DNA of 35,180 nucleotides, taken from Pseudomonadota bacterium. GTDB lineage: Bacteria > Pseudomonadota > Gammaproteobacteria > Xanthomonadales > Rhodanobacteraceae. A program made the translations under genes and the position numbers. The notes under the pieces are model-generated. The model searched no databases, had not been told where the DNA came from, and was given only the letters and a program-made list of their open reading frames with translations. Shown here in pieces: positions 8,281-18,488 of this stretch; within the stretch, counting starts at the first letter, position 1, and each line of letters begins with the position of its first letter. The stretch is from contig JAJYQO010000006.1 of NCBI GenBank assembly GCA_021794575.1, forward strand, positions 1 to 35,180. Reading direction: 5' to 3'.

Positions 8281-11200
8281 ATGCCGAGTTCACACCGGAC
8301 CCGCGCGCCGCGGGTCGTGCTTTCGCTGTTGTTTGCCGGGTTGCTGGCTTCGGCTTGTGCGTGGGCCGCACCGCGAGCGGCCGCACCGGCCGCGTCCGGC
8401 ATCGGCGCGCCGGCGCCCTCGGGCGTGTATTACGAAATCTTCGTGCGCTCGTTCTACGACAGCAACGGTGACGGCATCGGCGATCTCGCCGGCGTTACCG
8501 CCAAGCTGCCCTACCTGAAGTCGCTCGGCGTCAGCGGCATCTGGCTAACGCCGATCTTTTCCTCGCCCAGCTACCACGGCTACGACATCACCGATTACCG
8601 CGCCATCAACCCGCAGTACGGCACCATGGCCGACTTCGAGCGCCTGGTGAAAGCCGCGCACGCCGACGGCATCAAGGTGATCCTGGACATGGTGATCAAC
8701 CACACCAGCGACCAGAATCCATGGTTCGTCGCCGCGCAGAATCCAGCCAGTCCCTACCACGACTGGTACATCTGGGCCGGGCCGCACACCAACCTCGACG
8801 CGAAAAGCCCGTGGGGCGGCCCGGTGTGGCGCACGTCGGGCAAGCAGCATTACATGGGCATTTTCTGCGGGTGCATGCCCGATCTGAACTACGACAATCC
8901 CGCCGTGCGCCGCGAGATGATCGACATCGGCCGCTTCTGGCTGCGACACGGCGCCGACGGTTTCCGTCTGGATGCGGCCAAGCACATCTACGACAAGCTG
9001 GAGCAGGACGATCGCAGCGTGGCGATCATGGACAAGGACGCGGCGTGGTGGGACGAGTACCGGCAGGGCCTCGACAGCGTCGATCCGCACGCCTATCTGG
9101 TCGGCGAGGTGACGGGCAGCCACTACGGACTGAATGCGCCGTTCGTGAAGCCGCTGAACGCGGTATTCGACTTTCCGCTGGCCGAGCGTCTGGTCAAAGC
9201 CGCGCGCAGCGGCCGCGACGACGGCATCGGCCGCGACCTTGTGCACATGCAGCGCCTGTATCTGGCCGCGAGCGGCCGCTACGTCATGGACGCGCCCTTC
9301 CTCACCAACCACGACCAGGACCGCATCATGAGCGACCTGGACGGCAACGTGGACAAGATGAAGGTGGCCGCGGCCATGCTGCTGACCCTGCCGGGCAACC
9401 CCTTCGTCTACTACGGCGAAGAGATCGGCATGCAGGGCACCAAGCCCGATCCGCAGATCCGCGAGCCGATGCGCTGGGATGCCAGCCTCGACGCCCCCGG
9501 CGAGACCACCTGGGAGCCGCTGCACATCGCGGCCAACCGGGCCGTCTCGGTGCAGGCCGAGCAGCACAATCCGCGTTCGCTGCTCGACCGCTATCGCACG
9601 CTGATCCACTGGCGCATGGACATCGCGCCGTTGCGCGACGGCGTGGCCGGCACGTACGAAACTGGTAATTCCGCGCTGGCCGCATGGCGTCTGAGCGACG
9701 CCGAGGGCAGCGTGCTGGTCGCGCACAACCTCTCGGCAACGCCGCAACAGCTGGCGCTGCGCGTCGAGGACGGCCTCGCCTTCACCCGCCTGCTGCGCAG
9801 CACGCGCGCGGGCACCAAGGTCGAAAAGGGCACGCTGGACCTGCCGCCCTATGGCAGCGCGGTGCTCGAGGGAGTCGCCGCGACGACTGCCGCGCCTGCA
9901 GCAGCGGCCAGCGCGCCTGCACTGGTGACGGTGAAGCACCGCTACGGTTTCGACCTGCGCTACGGCAGCGACGTGCTGACTCTGCGCTGGCTGTCGCCGG
10001 ACACGCTCGACGTGCACTTGCTGCCGGGTGCGCACGCCCAGCCGGATACCCTGGTGCTGGCGCCGGATCGCGGCTTCATGCGTTTCGCGCCGGCCACCAG
10101 CGACCAGGACGGTACGCTGCTGCAGCGCTCCGCGCAGATGCAGGTGCGCTGGAATCCGGCATCGTTGGCACTGGCCATCGACGGCAGCGACGGTCGGCCG
10201 TTGCTGCGGCTGACCGACCTCGGCGCGCTGCTGAGAGGACATCTGGACATGGCGGCCGACCCCGCCGACGCGCTGTACGGTCTGGGCGGCTACAGCAAAT
10301 CCAATGATTCGAGTGCGGGCATCCTGCGCACGGGCACATGGACTGTGAAGGCCGGCGAGCAGGGTCACCCGGGTGCCCCGTGGCTCTGGAGCACGGCGGG
10401 CTGGGGCGTGCTGGTCGATACGCTGGGCGCGCAGGTGCATATCAGCGACGGTCATATCGCCTGGAGCGATTTGTCCAAACCCGACACGCATTTCCTCGTG
10501 ATCGCCGGCCCGCCCGCGGCCTTGTTCACGGGCCTGCGCAAGCTCAGCGGCGCAGCGCCGCTGTTCCCGAAGTGGTCGCTGGGCTTCATCAACAGTCAGT
10601 GGGGGATCGACCAGCGCGAGTTGCTGCACATCGTGCGCAAGTACCGCGCTCTGCAGATCCCGCTGGATGCCTTCTCGCTGGACTTCGACTGGAAGGCCTG
10701 GGGTCAGAACGACTACGGCGAGTTCCGCTGGAACACTGCCAAGTTCCCCGGCGGCCCGAACGGTTCACTCAAGAAACAACTCGACGCGTTGGGCGTGCAC
10801 CTGATCGGCATCATGAAGCCGCGCATCCACGTCGACACGGTCGAGGGCCAGTACGCCAGCGCACACGACTTCTGGTTCCCGGGCCTGCAGGCCGAGCCGG
10901 ATTATTTCTCGCACAAACTGGTGCAGGATCTGGCCTTCGACAACCCGGCGGTGCGCGCCTGGTTCTTCAACCCGGCGCTGCGCCACAGTTTCGAGACCGG
11001 GATCGTGGGCTGGTGGAACGACGAGGCCGACACCACGCCCGACGATACCCAGTTCATGAACATGGAGCGCGCGCTGTATGACGGTCAGCGCAAGTATTTC
11101 CCCGACACGCGCGTGTTTTCGCTGAACCGCGACTTCTATCTGGGTGCGCAGCGCTACGCCTACGCGCTGTGGTCGGGCGATATCGATACCGGCTTCGCCA

Positions 11201-12189
11201 GCATGGCCGCGCAGCGCGAGCGCATGCTCAGCGCCATCAACGTCGGCGAGATGTGGTGGGGCATGGACGGCGGCGGCTTCAACGGCCATCCCAGCCCGGA
11301 GAACTATGCGCGCTGGATCGAGTTCGACGCGTTCTGCCCGATCTTCCGCGTGCACGGCACCTTCGGCCAGCGCCGCCAGCCCTGGATCTACGGGCCCAGG
11401 GCCGCGGCTGCGGCGGTGGCCGCCATGCGCCTGCGCTACCGTTTGTTGCCTTACATCTACAGCTATGCGTGGCGGGATCACGCCACCGGCGTTGGCGTGG
11501 TGCGTCCGCTGGCGATGGCCTTCCCGCAGGATGCCGCCGTGCGCAACGACATCAGCGCGTGGATGTTCGGCGACGGACTGCTGGTCGCGCCGGTGATGGA
11601 TCCGGGACAGACGCGCAAGACCGTTCAGTTGCCGCCCGGCACCTGGACCGACTGGGCCACCGGCAAGGTGTACGCCGGCGGACAGGCGATCACGATTCCC
11701 GTGGACGCGAAGACCTGGGCCGATATCCCGCTGTTCATCCGCGCCGGGGCGATCATTCCCATGCAGCCGGTGATGGAGTACGTGCACCAGGTGCCGGTGA
11801 CCCGGTTGACGGTGCAGGTGTTTCCAGCCGCCGCGCGCAGCGACTTCGACTATTACGATGACGACGGCACCAGCTACGCCTACGAAACAGGCGTCTACAC
11901 TCTGCAGCGCATCAGCACACAGCGCGTGGGCACGACCGTGAGACTCGACATCGATCCGCCGCATGGCAGTTACCGGTCGGCGCTGCGCACGTATCTGTTC
12001 GCCGTGCACGGCATCGCCGCGCGCGCGCTGCGGGCCGGCGGCGAGGCACCGCCGCGGCGCGCCGACCTGCGCGCGCTCGAAGCCGATGCCGCGCCCGGCT
12101 GGAGCACCGGGGCGGACCGTTATGGTCCGGTCACCTACATCAAGCTGCACGCCGGGCAAGGCGCGCGCCTGACGCTGGAGGCGCCATGA
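8281..12189 (+). CDS. Exported GH13-GH31 fusion alpha-glucosidase/amylase
   Basis: A 1302-residue exported enzyme with two complete alpha-glucosidase-type modules. Residues 1-30 form a signal peptide (AWA/AP cleavage; C26 in LLASAC makes a lipoprotein possible). Residues about 45-530 are GH13: YYEIFVRSF, then DGFRLDA (nucleophile D231), GEV (acid/base E276) and NHDQ (D345). The MPDLN motif is that of the intermediary GH13_36-like group. An Ala/Pro linker (532-548) leads to a GH31 module: beta-sandwich, [14 protein letters not shown] (from 762), NDEAD with D914 as probable nucleophile, WSGD with D967 as probable acid/base, and the GGGFNG and FCPIFRVHG segments. ATG 8281 is chosen because the signal peptide starts there, with GAGGG 10 bases upstream. 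It likely degrades maltodextrins in the periplasm or at the surface. Its stop overlaps the next gene by ATGA. Confidence 0.92.
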   Translation: MPSSHRTRAPRVVLSLLFAGLLASACAWAAPRAAAPAASGIGAPAPSGVYYEIFVRSFYDSNGDGIGDLAGVTAKLPYLKSLGVSGIWLTPIFSSPSYHGYDITDYRAINPQYGTMADFERLVKAAHADGIKVILDMVINHTSDQNPWFVAAQNPASPYHDWYIWAGPHTNLDAKSPWGGPVWRTSGKQHYMGIFCGCMPDLNYDNPAVRREMIDIGRFWLRHGADGFRLDAAKHIYDKLEQDDRSVAIMDKDAAWWDEYRQGLDSVDPHAYLVGEVTGSHYGLNAPFVKPLNAVFDFPLAERLVKAARSGRDDGIGRDLVHMQRLYLAASGRYVMDAPFLTNHDQDRIMSDLDGNVDKMKVAAAMLLTLPGNPFVYYGEEIGMQGTKPDPQIREPMRWDASLDAPGETTWEPLHIAANRAVSVQAEQHNPRSLLDRYRTLIHWRMDIAPLRDGVAGTYETGNSALAAWRLSDAEGSVLVAHNLSATPQQLALRVEDGLAFTRLLRSTRAGTKVEKGTLDLPPYGSAVLEGVAATTAAPAAAASAPALVTVKHRYGFDLRYGSDVLTLRWLSPDTLDVHLLPGAHAQPDTLVLAPDRGFMRFAPATSDQDGTLLQRSAQMQVRWNPASLALAIDGSDGRPLLRLTDLGALLRGHLDMAADPADALYGLGGYSKSNDSSAGILRTGTWTVKAGEQGHPGAPWLWSTAGWGVLVDTLGAQVHISDGHIAWSDLSKPDTHFLVIAGPPAALFTGLRKLSGAAPLFPKWSLGFINSQWGIDQRELLHIVRKYRALQIPLDAFSLDFDWKAWGQNDYGEFRWNTAKFPGGPNGSLKKQLDALGVHLIGIMKPRIHVDTVEGQYASAHDFWFPGLQAEPDYFSHKLVQDLAFDNPAVRAWFFNPALRHSFETGIVGWWNDEADTTPDDTQFMNMERALYDGQRKYFPDTRVFSLNRDFYLGAQRYAYALWSGDIDTGFASMAAQRERMLSAINVGEMWWGMDGGGFNGHPSPENYARWIEFDAFCPIFRVHGTFGQRRQPWIYGPRAAAAAVAAMRLRYRLLPYIYSYAWRDHATGVGVVRPLAMAFPQDAAVRNDISAWMFGDGLLVAPVMDPGQTRKTVQLPPGTWTDWATGKVYAGGQAITIPVDAKTWADIPLFIRAGAIIPMQPVMEYVHQVPVTRLTVQVFPAAARSDFDYYDDDGTSYAYETGVYTLQRISTQRVGTTVRLDIDPPHGSYRSALRTYLFAVHGIAARALRAGGEAPPRRADLRALEADAAPGWSTGADRYGPVTYIKLHAGQGARLTLEAP

Positions 12190-14441
12190 CCCGGCGTCCG
12201 GGCGCGGTGCTGCTGGCGCTGGCACTGACCGTCGCCGCGCCGCTGCACGCGGCCCCCGCGGATGCTTGGCACACGCAACTGGACTGGCAGGGCCGGCAGG
12301 CGGTGCTGCGGCGCGACGGCGCGGGCTTCGTGCTGCGCGGCCCCGAGGGCACGCGCAGCATCCCGGCGCCGGCCTGGCGCGCGGACACCGCCAGCACGCT
12401 GTTCGATGGCCTGTTCGCCATGGCCCAGGACGATCTGCGTCGCGATGCCGTCGCGCGGATCACCGACGGCGCCTGGAATCACGGCAAGCCGATTCCCTGC
12501 GAGTGCTTCATCGCCGGCAAGCAGTGGCCCTTCGTGTGGACGCGCGACCTGTCGTATTCGACGGATCTGGCGCTGTGGCGCTTCGATGCGCCGCGCGCGC
12601 GCCGCTCGCTGGCCTTCAAGCTCTCCGGCGTGCGTGTGGTCGACGCGCCGCGGGGCCTGTACGTGCTGCAGGACACCGGCTCCGGCGGCAGTTGGCCGAT
12701 CAGCACCGACCGCGTGGTGTGGTTCCTGGGCGCGCGGCACCTGCTGGACGATCCGGCCTTCGCGGCCAGAACCTGGCAGGCGCTGCGGGACACCCTGGCG
12801 CAGGATCGCACGTACGCCTTCGACGCGCGCGTGGGCCTGTACCGCGGCGAAACCTCGTTCATGGACTGGCGCGAGCAGACCTATCCCGGCTGGACCGCAC
12901 ACAACGTGCGCTTCATCGCCGAGTCCTACGCGCTGTCCACCAACGTGCTGCACTTCGACGCCCTGCGGCTGGCCGCGCGGCTGGCGCGACAGCATGGCGA
13001 CGCGGTCGGGGCGGCGCGCTACACGCGGCAGGCCGCTGCGCTCGCAACGGCCATCAACCGCTGGTTCTGGAACCCGCAGCGCGGCCTGTACCGCAGCTAC
13101 CTCGGTCCCGGCGATCCGCCGCTGCCGGTGGATGCCTACGATCTGCTGGGTACCACGCTCGCCATCGTGAGCGGCGTGGCCAAGGGTGCCCGCGCCAGCG
13201 CAGCGCTGGCGGACTATCCGACCTGGCCCGCCGGCAGTCCGGTGATCTGGCCCGAGCGTGCCAGCCAGCCGGTCTATCACAATCGCGCGCTGTGGCCCTT
13301 CGTCAGCGCCTATGCGCTGCGCGCCGCGCGCGCGGTTCGACAGCCGGCGCGCATCGCGCACGAATTGCGCAGCCTGATGCGCGCCGCGGCGCTGGCCGGC
13401 TCGAACATGGAAAACTTCGCCCTGCCGCAGCTCAGCAGCCACCTGCCAGGCAAGCTGGGCGGGCCGGTGGTGGATTCGCGTCGTCAGCTGTGGTCGGTGG
13501 CCGGTTATCTGAATGCGGTCGTGGAGGGCGTGTTCGGGCTGCAGTCCGACGGCCGCATCGTGCCGGAGATTCCGGTCAGCCTGGTGCCGACACTGTTCGG
13601 CACGGGGGACACGATCACGCTGCACACGCCGCGGCAGACAGTGATCCTGCAGCGACCAGCAACGCTGGCCGGCAACCTGCTGGTCGAGCAGCGCCGCGCG
13701 GTGCGGGGCGCTACGACCATGCTGTGGCTGCAAGCCATCACCGTCGCCGATCCGCCGCTGCGCGCGCCGACGCCTGAATTTGCCCCGGCCACGCCGGCGC
13801 CCCCCGTGCTGCGGCGCGATGGTGCCGAGTGGCGCATCGCCAGCGCCGTGCCGGCCACGCTGTGGGTGGATGGCCGCGCGCAGGCCGGCGCAGCCGCGCG
13901 GCGGTGGACGCTGCGCGCCGGCAGCGCGCGCCGCTGCCTGGCGCTGACCGTGCGCGAGGATGGCGTGGACTCGCTGCCCAGCGATCCGGTCTGCGTGGGC
14001 GACAGCGCGCACGTCGGCGGCGCTTGGCCGCGCGCCTGGACAGCGCCGGCCACCGGCGACTACGTGCTGCGGCTGGCGTTCGAAAACCCGCACGGTCCGA
14101 TCAACACCGGCGTTACCGCCGCGGTGAAGCGCATCACCGTGCGCTGCGGCGCCGCGCCGCCGCGGACACTGCCGGTGGTGATGCCGCAAGGCCGCGGCTG
14201 GCAGCGCTCGACCACGGCACACTTTCATGCGGCGGCCGGTGCGCGTTGCAGCTTCGCGCTGCGGCAGGGCTTCAACATGAGCTTCCTCGCGCAGGCCGCG
14301 CTGTACACCGGTGGCGAGGGCGGCAGCGCGGGACCACTGAACCAGGCCCGCGTCGGCGATCTGCTGATTTCGCCCGCGCCCGCAGGTATCGTGCTGGCCA
14401 CGCCGCAAGCTGCGCCGGCGCGGGCCGGGGACGCACCATGA
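12186..14441 (+). CDS. Exported six-hairpin (alpha/alpha)6-barrel glycosidase-like protein with C-terminal beta domain
   Basis: A 751-residue exported protein. The signal peptide ends at LHA/APA (about residue 23). Residues about 75-480 resemble the MGH1/GH63-like six-hairpin fold, with WTRD (118-121), an SGGSWPISTDR-type segment and RGETSFMDWREQ (220-231). D121, E222, D227 and E230 are candidate catalytic acids; I cannot assign a GH family. The C-terminal part (about 600-740) is beta-rich with a carbohydrate-binding look (NPHGPINTGVTAAVK). Its ATG overlaps the stop of the GH13-GH31 gene by ATGA, and its own stop overlaps the transporter start the same way, so the three are translationally coupled. 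It probably removes a sugar type that the GH13-GH31 enzyme cannot, but the substrate is inferred only from context. Confidence 0.8.
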   Translation: MTRRPGAVLLALALTVAAPLHAAPADAWHTQLDWQGRQAVLRRDGAGFVLRGPEGTRSIPAPAWRADTASTLFDGLFAMAQDDLRRDAVARITDGAWNHGKPIPCECFIAGKQWPFVWTRDLSYSTDLALWRFDAPRARRSLAFKLSGVRVVDAPRGLYVLQDTGSGGSWPISTDRVVWFLGARHLLDDPAFAARTWQALRDTLAQDRTYAFDARVGLYRGETSFMDWREQTYPGWTAHNVRFIAESYALSTNVLHFDALRLAARLARQHGDAVGAARYTRQAAALATAINRWFWNPQRGLYRSYLGPGDPPLPVDAYDLLGTTLAIVSGVAKGARASAALADYPTWPAGSPVIWPERASQPVYHNRALWPFVSAYALRAARAVRQPARIAHELRSLMRAAALAGSNMENFALPQLSSHLPGKLGGPVVDSRRQLWSVAGYLNAVVEGVFGLQSDGRIVPEIPVSLVPTLFGTGDTITLHTPRQTVILQRPATLAGNLLVEQRRAVRGATTMLWLQAITVADPPLRAPTPEFAPATPAPPVLRRDGAEWRIASAVPATLWVDGRAQAGAAARRWTLRAGSARRCLALTVREDGVDSLPSDPVCVGDSAHVGGAWPRAWTAPATGDYVLRLAFENPHGPINTGVTAAVKRITVRCGAAPPRTLPVVMPQGRGWQRSTTAHFHAAAGARCSFALRQGFNMSFLAQAALYTGGEGGSAGPLNQARVGDLLISPAPAGIVLATPQAAPARAGDAP

Positions 14442-15928
14442 ATCGCAAGCCCGAGCTGTCGTTCTGGCAGATCTGGAACATGTGCTTCGGGTTTCTGGGC
14501 ATCCAGTTCGGCTTCGCCTTGCAGAACGCCAACGTCAGCCGCATCTTCCAGACCCTCGGCGCCAGCGTGGACCAGATCCCGATCCTGTGGATCGCGGCGC
14601 CGCTGACCGGCCTGCTGGTACAGCCGATCATCGGTCACTACTCGGACCGCACCTGGACACGGCTGGGCCGGCGCCGGCCGTACTTTCTGGCCGGCGCCAT
14701 CCTCAGCACGCTGGCGCTGCTGGTGATGCCCAACGCGCCGGTCTTGTGGTTCGCGGCGCTGACGCTGTGGATCATGGACGCCTCGTTCAACGTGTCGATG
14801 GAGCCCTTCCGCGCCTTCATCGCCGATCAGTTGCCCGAGCGCCAGCGTCCGTCCGGCTACGCCATGCAGACGTTCTTCATCGGCATCGGCGCGGTGGTGG
14901 CTTCGGCGCTGCCATGGCTGCTGGCGCAACTCGGTTTCGACAACACCGCTGCGCCCGGAGCCGTGCCGGAAACCGTGCGCTATGCGTTCTATGCCGGTGC
15001 CGCGGTGCTGCTGCTGTCCATGCTGTGGACGGTGGGCAATACCCGCGAGTACCCGCCGCAGCAGCTCGATGCGTTCGTGGACGGCGCGGCAGAGGCGACA
15101 CCGGTTGCCACCGACAGCGCGCGCCTGTGGCGCGGCGCCGGTGCATGGTCGCTGGCCGGCCTCGCGGCGGGGGTCGCGGTGTGGTGGCTGGCGCTCAAGC
15201 CCGAGGTCTACCTGCTGGCGACCGGGCTGCTGGCCTACGGGCTGCTGCAGGCGGGACTGGCGTGGCGCCAGCGCGATGGCGCGGCAGTGGGCACGGCACC
15301 GGCCTGGGCGCAGATCATGGGCGACCTGCACGGCATGCCGCAGGCGATGCGTCGCCTGGCCTGGGTGCAGTTCTTCTCGTGGTTCGCGCTGTTCGCGATG
15401 TGGATCTACACCACGCCGGCGGTCACCTCCATGCAGTTCCACGCCAGCGATCCGCAGTCGGCCGCGTACAACACCGGCGCCAACTGGGTGGGCATCCTGT
15501 TCGGTGCCTACAACGGCGTGGCCGCGCTGGCGGCCGCCGTGCTGCCGTTGCTGGCGCGGCTGCTGGGCCTGCGCCGTGCGCATCTGCTCAATCTGTGGTT
15601 AGGCGCGGCAGGGTTGTTCTCGATCACTCTGATCCGCAATCCCGACCTGTTGCTGCTGTCGATGATCGGCGTCGGCATCGCCTGGGCCTCGATCCTGTCG
15701 CTGCCCTACGCGCTGCTGGCCGACCACCTGCCGGCGCGCAAGATGGGCGTGTACATGGGCATCTTCAATTTCTTCATCGTGATCCCGCAACTGCTGGCGG
15801 CCAGCGTGCTGGGGCTGTTGGTGCGGGATCTGTTCCACGACCAGCCGATGGGCGCGCTGGCGCTGGGCGCGCTGAGCCTGTTCATCGCCGGTCTGGCGGT
15901 GCTGCGCGTGCGCGAGCCGGGGCGCTGA
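14438..15928 (+). CDS. GPH/SUC-type MFS sugar transporter
   Basis: A 496-residue inner-membrane transporter with about 12 hydrophobic segments. The loop motif DRTWTRLGRRRPYF between helices 2 and 3 is characteristic of the GPH:cation symporter/SUC group that imports sucrose, maltose and related disaccharides with protons or sodium. Long in-frame sequence upstream belongs to the preceding gene in another frame. The ATG at 14438 lies in the ATGA overlap and has GGGGA 7-8 bases upstream, and the protein starts normally with MNRKPELSFWQIW. As the third gene of the operon it would carry the maltose or glucose released by the two exported hydrolases. It ends six bases short of the convergent repressor gene. 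Confidence 0.9.
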   Translation: MNRKPELSFWQIWNMCFGFLGIQFGFALQNANVSRIFQTLGASVDQIPILWIAAPLTGLLVQPIIGHYSDRTWTRLGRRRPYFLAGAILSTLALLVMPNAPVLWFAALTLWIMDASFNVSMEPFRAFIADQLPERQRPSGYAMQTFFIGIGAVVASALPWLLAQLGFDNTAAPGAVPETVRYAFYAGAAVLLLSMLWTVGNTREYPPQQLDAFVDGAAEATPVATDSARLWRGAGAWSLAGLAAGVAVWWLALKPEVYLLATGLLAYGLLQAGLAWRQRDGAAVGTAPAWAQIMGDLHGMPQAMRRLAWVQFFSWFALFAMWIYTTPAVTSMQFHASDPQSAAYNTGANWVGILFGAYNGVAALAAAVLPLLARLLGLRRAHLLNLWLGAAGLFSITLIRNPDLLLLSMIGVGIAWASILSLPYALLADHLPARKMGVYMGIFNFFIVIPQLLAASVLGLLVRDLFHDQPMGALALGALSLFIAGLAVLRVREPGR

Positions 15929-15934
15929 GCCGTA

Positions 15935-17044
15935 TCAGTGACGCGCGCCGCGCGCCGCGCGCCGCGCGCGCGTGGGCAGCGCAGTGACGGTGGCGGGCGA
16001 GCGCGTGGGCTGCAGAGGCATGCCGCAGGACTGGCGCACGATCAACTGCGGCGCCAGCTTCAGCGGCTGCACGGGCTCGCCGTGCACCAGCTTCAGCAGC
16101 GTATCCACCAGCAATTCGCCGGCACGCCGCGTATCCTGCTGCACGCTACTGAGAGCGGGGTTGGTGAATTGCGCCATGGGGATGTCGTCATAGCCGACGA
16201 TGGCGACATCCTCGGGCACGCGCAGGCCGCGCGCGCGCAGCGCGCGCATGGCACCGATGGCGATCAGGTCGCTGGCGCAGACCAGCGCGTCGAGGCGCGC
16301 GCCGCGTTCCAGCACCAGCTCGGCGGCCTCGCGCCCGGCCTGTTCGGTGGAGATGGCATCGGCCTGCAGCAGCGGATCGGGCGTCAGCGCCGCTTCGCGC
16401 AGCGCGGCGGCATAACCCTGGTAGCGCTCGAGAAACTCGGGTGCGCCCTGCGAGGCGTGGCCGAGAAAACCGATGCGGCGCCGGCCCAGCGCCAGAAGGT
16501 GGCGTGCCGCGGCCAGTCCGCCGGCGTGATTGTCGCAGCCTATGGAGAGGCCGGGCTGGTCGGCCAGCACCGCGCCCCAGCGCACGAAGTGCGTCCCCTG
16601 CGCCACCAGCGCCTCCAGCCGGCCGCGGTAGTCACGGTAGTCGCCGTAGCCGAGCAGGATCAGGCCGTCGGCCTTGTGGCAGTCCTCGTAATCGGCGTGC
16701 CAGTCGCGCGAGAGCTGCTGGAAGGAGACCAGCAGGTCGTAGCCGCGCTGCGCGCAGACGCGGGTGATCGAACCCAGCATCGAGTGGAAGAACGGATTGA
16801 TGTTGGAGTCATCGACCGTGGGATCTTCGAACAGCAGCAATGCCAGTGTGCCGGACTGCTGCGTGCGCAGGTTGGAGGCGTTCTTGTCGACTTTGTAGTT
16901 GAGCTGGCTCGCCACTTCCAGCACGCGATCACGGGTGGCGCGATTGACCGAGGGGTGCCCGCGCAGCGCGCGCGACACCGTGGCCTGCGAAACGCCGGCC
17001 AGGTGCGCGATGTCCAGCGAATTGGGCTTGCCTTTGACGACCAT
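15935..17044 (-). CDS. LacI-family transcriptional regulator of the sugar locus
   Basis: A 369-residue repressor. The helix-turn-helix is at residues 9-30 (SLDIAHLAGVSQATVSRALR), followed by the hinge and a periplasmic-binding-protein-like effector domain (about 62-340, with VAIVGYDDIPMAQF). The best reading is a MalR/AglR-like repressor of the convergent glycosidase/transporter operon, lifted by a sugar effector. Start ATG 17044 has a G-rich AGGGGGG ribosome site. The C-terminal 20 residues are Arg/Ala-rich (TRARRAARGARH), encoded by a CGCGCCG-type tandem repeat, and extend past the normal end of the family. The stop lies 6 bases from the transporter's stop. Confidence 0.88.
   Translation of the reverse strand: MVVKGKPNSLDIAHLAGVSQATVSRALRGHPSVNRATRDRVLEVASQLNYKVDKNASNLRTQQSGTLALLLFEDPTVDDSNINPFFHSMLGSITRVCAQRGYDLLVSFQQLSRDWHADYEDCHKADGLILLGYGDYRDYRGRLEALVAQGTHFVRWGAVLADQPGLSIGCDNHAGGLAAARHLLALGRRRIGFLGHASQGAPEFLERYQGYAAALREAALTPDPLLQADAISTEQAGREAAELVLERGARLDALVCASDLIAIGAMRALRARGLRVPEDVAIVGYDDIPMAQFTNPALSSVQQDTRRAGELLVDTLLKLVHGEPVQPLKLAPQLIVRQSCGMPLQPTRSPATVTALPTRARRAARGARH
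15941..15972. repeat. CG-rich short tandem repeat at the 3' end of the LacI gene
   Basis: About 30 bases made only of C and G, with repeated GCGCGCC/CGCGCCG units, lie inside the last codons of the LacI-family gene and encode Arg/Ala. Copy number could vary by slippage, which would change the frame of the extreme C-terminus only. Confidence 0.6.
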
Positions 17045-17130
17045 GCAGAGTGCCCCCCTGCCGAGCTTCCGCGCGCGAGTCTAGGCCGCGCCGCGCCGCG
17101 TTACAGCTTGTGCTGCAACATGAATCCGCA

Positions 17131-17145
17131 CCGTTGCGGCAACGG
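17131..17145. promoter_or_regulatory. 15-base palindrome between lacI-type gene and queA
   Basis: CCGTTGC-G-GCAACGG is a perfect inverted repeat with seven-base arms, in the 141-base divergent gap. A CATAAT at 17151-17156 just downstream could be the queA -10 element, which would place the palindrome over its -35 region. It could be an operator or a short RNA hairpin; it does not resemble the 8187-8200 site. Confidence 0.35.
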
Positions 17146-17185
17146 CCGCGCATAATCCCCGCCCCGCTGCTGCCTGCCGGATCGC

Positions 17186-18208
17186 GTGAAGAAATCCGAC
17201 TTCCATTTCGACCTGCCACCCGAGCTGATCGCCCAGCAGCCGCTGGCCCAGCGCAGTGCCAGCCGTATGCTGGTGCTGGATGTGGCGTGCGCTGCCCTAC
17301 ACGACAGCTGGGTGCGCGAACTGCCCGCACAGTTGGCCCCCGGCGATCTGCTGGTGTTCAACGACACCCGCGTGATTCCGGCGCGGCTGTACGCGCGCAA
17401 GCAAACCGGAGGTCTCGCCGAGATTCTGATCGAACGCATCACCGGCAGCCACGAGGTGCTGGCGCAGCTCGGCGTCAGCAAGAAGCCGGCGCCCGGCGCC
17501 GAGTTGCTGCTGACCGACGGCAGCCGCGTGCGCGTGCTGGGTCGCGAAGATGGGTTTTTCCGGCTGCGCTTCGAGGTTGCCGAGCCGCTGGAGAAGCTGC
17601 TGGCGCGGCTGGGTCAGATGCCTTTGCCGCCGTACATCGCGCGCGCGCCCGCGTCCGCCGACGCCGAGCGCTACCAGACCGTCTACGCGCGCCATGCCGG
17701 TGCCGTGGCCGCGCCCACCGCCGGGCTGCACTTCGACGAGGCCCTGCTGGATGCGCTGCGGGTACGCGGTGTGCAGTTCGGCCATCTCACCCTGCATGTG
17801 GGCGCCGGCACTTTCCAGCCGGTGCGCACCGAGCGCATCGATCAGCACCGCATGCACCACGAATGGATCAACGTCGGCGCGCAGTTGGTCGAGCAGATTC
17901 GCCGCACGCGGGCGGGCGGCGGGCGCGTCGTCGCGGTGGGCACCACCGTGGTGCGCGCGCTGGAGAGCGCCGCGCCGGGCGGCGTGCTGGCGCCGTTCGC
18001 GGGCGAGACCGACATCTTCATACTGCCCGGCTACCGTTTCACCCAGATCGATGGCCTGCTGACCAACTTCCACCTGCCCGAGTCGACGCTGCTGATGCTG
18101 GTCTCCGCGCTGGCCGGCCACACGCGCACGCTGGCCGCGTATCGCCACGCCGTCGCGCAGCGCTACCGGTTTTTCTCTTACGGGGATGCGATGCTGGTCT
18201 GGCCGTGA
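17186..18208 (+). CDS. queA: S-adenosylmethionine:tRNA ribosyltransferase-isomerase QueA
   Basis: A 340-residue cytosolic enzyme that transfers and rearranges the ribosyl group of S-adenosylmethionine onto 7-aminomethyl-7-deazaguanine in tRNA to make epoxyqueuosine. Length and order of motifs are those of Que[16 protein letters not shown] at the N-terminus, [31 protein letters not shown] and [15 protein letters not shown]. The start is a GTG at 17186 followed by AAGAAATCC; no in-frame ATG fits. In most proteobacteria tgt, yajC and secDF follow; here a 280-base gap and an amidase gene follow instead. Confidence 0.96.
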   Translation: MKKSDFHFDLPPELIAQQPLAQRSASRMLVLDVACAALHDSWVRELPAQLAPGDLLVFNDTRVIPARLYARKQTGGLAEILIERITGSHEVLAQLGVSKKPAPGAELLLTDGSRVRVLGREDGFFRLRFEVAEPLEKLLARLGQMPLPPYIARAPASADAERYQTVYARHAGAVAAPTAGLHFDEALLDALRVRGVQFGHLTLHVGAGTFQPVRTERIDQHRMHHEWINVGAQLVEQIRRTRAGGGRVVAVGTTVVRALESAAPGGVLAPFAGETDIFILPGYRFTQIDGLLTNFHLPESTLLMLVSALAGHTRTLAAYRHAVAQRYRFFSYGDAMLVWP

Positions 18209-18488
18209 GTCCCGCGTGCTGCAGGTTGACTCCTGCGCGGGCCCGATCCGGGCAACGCGTGCGGCGGGCGGGGTCGTCGCGCAGATCTGATTCTGCCGCG
18301 CGCCAAGGTTCAGGCGGCATCCAGCGTGGCGGCCATCTCGCGCGCCGGGCCGGAACAATCCAGACGGTCCTGGGCAACGCGAACCGGGAGTGCATGCGGC
18401 GGTGATCGGCGCGCAGCGTGCGCGCGCAGCCGCATTGAACGCCGTGCGTATGGCAATGTCCATCATCCGAGCCGTTCGCGGAAACGCC

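Noticed and set aside
8545-10629. 694-codon minus-strand frame opposite the GH13-GH31 gene
   Set aside because: No ribosome site and no recognisable domain; composition is typical of antisense frames at this GC content.
15941-15972. Possible CRISPR-like or phage repeat
   Set aside because: The units are 6-7 bases with no spacers; it is a simple C/G repeat inside a coding region.
18212-18243. Inverted repeat after queA (CCCGC...GCGGG with inner GCAGG/CCTGC)
   Set aside because: The stem is interrupted by a bulge and no T run follows, so I do not call it a terminator.
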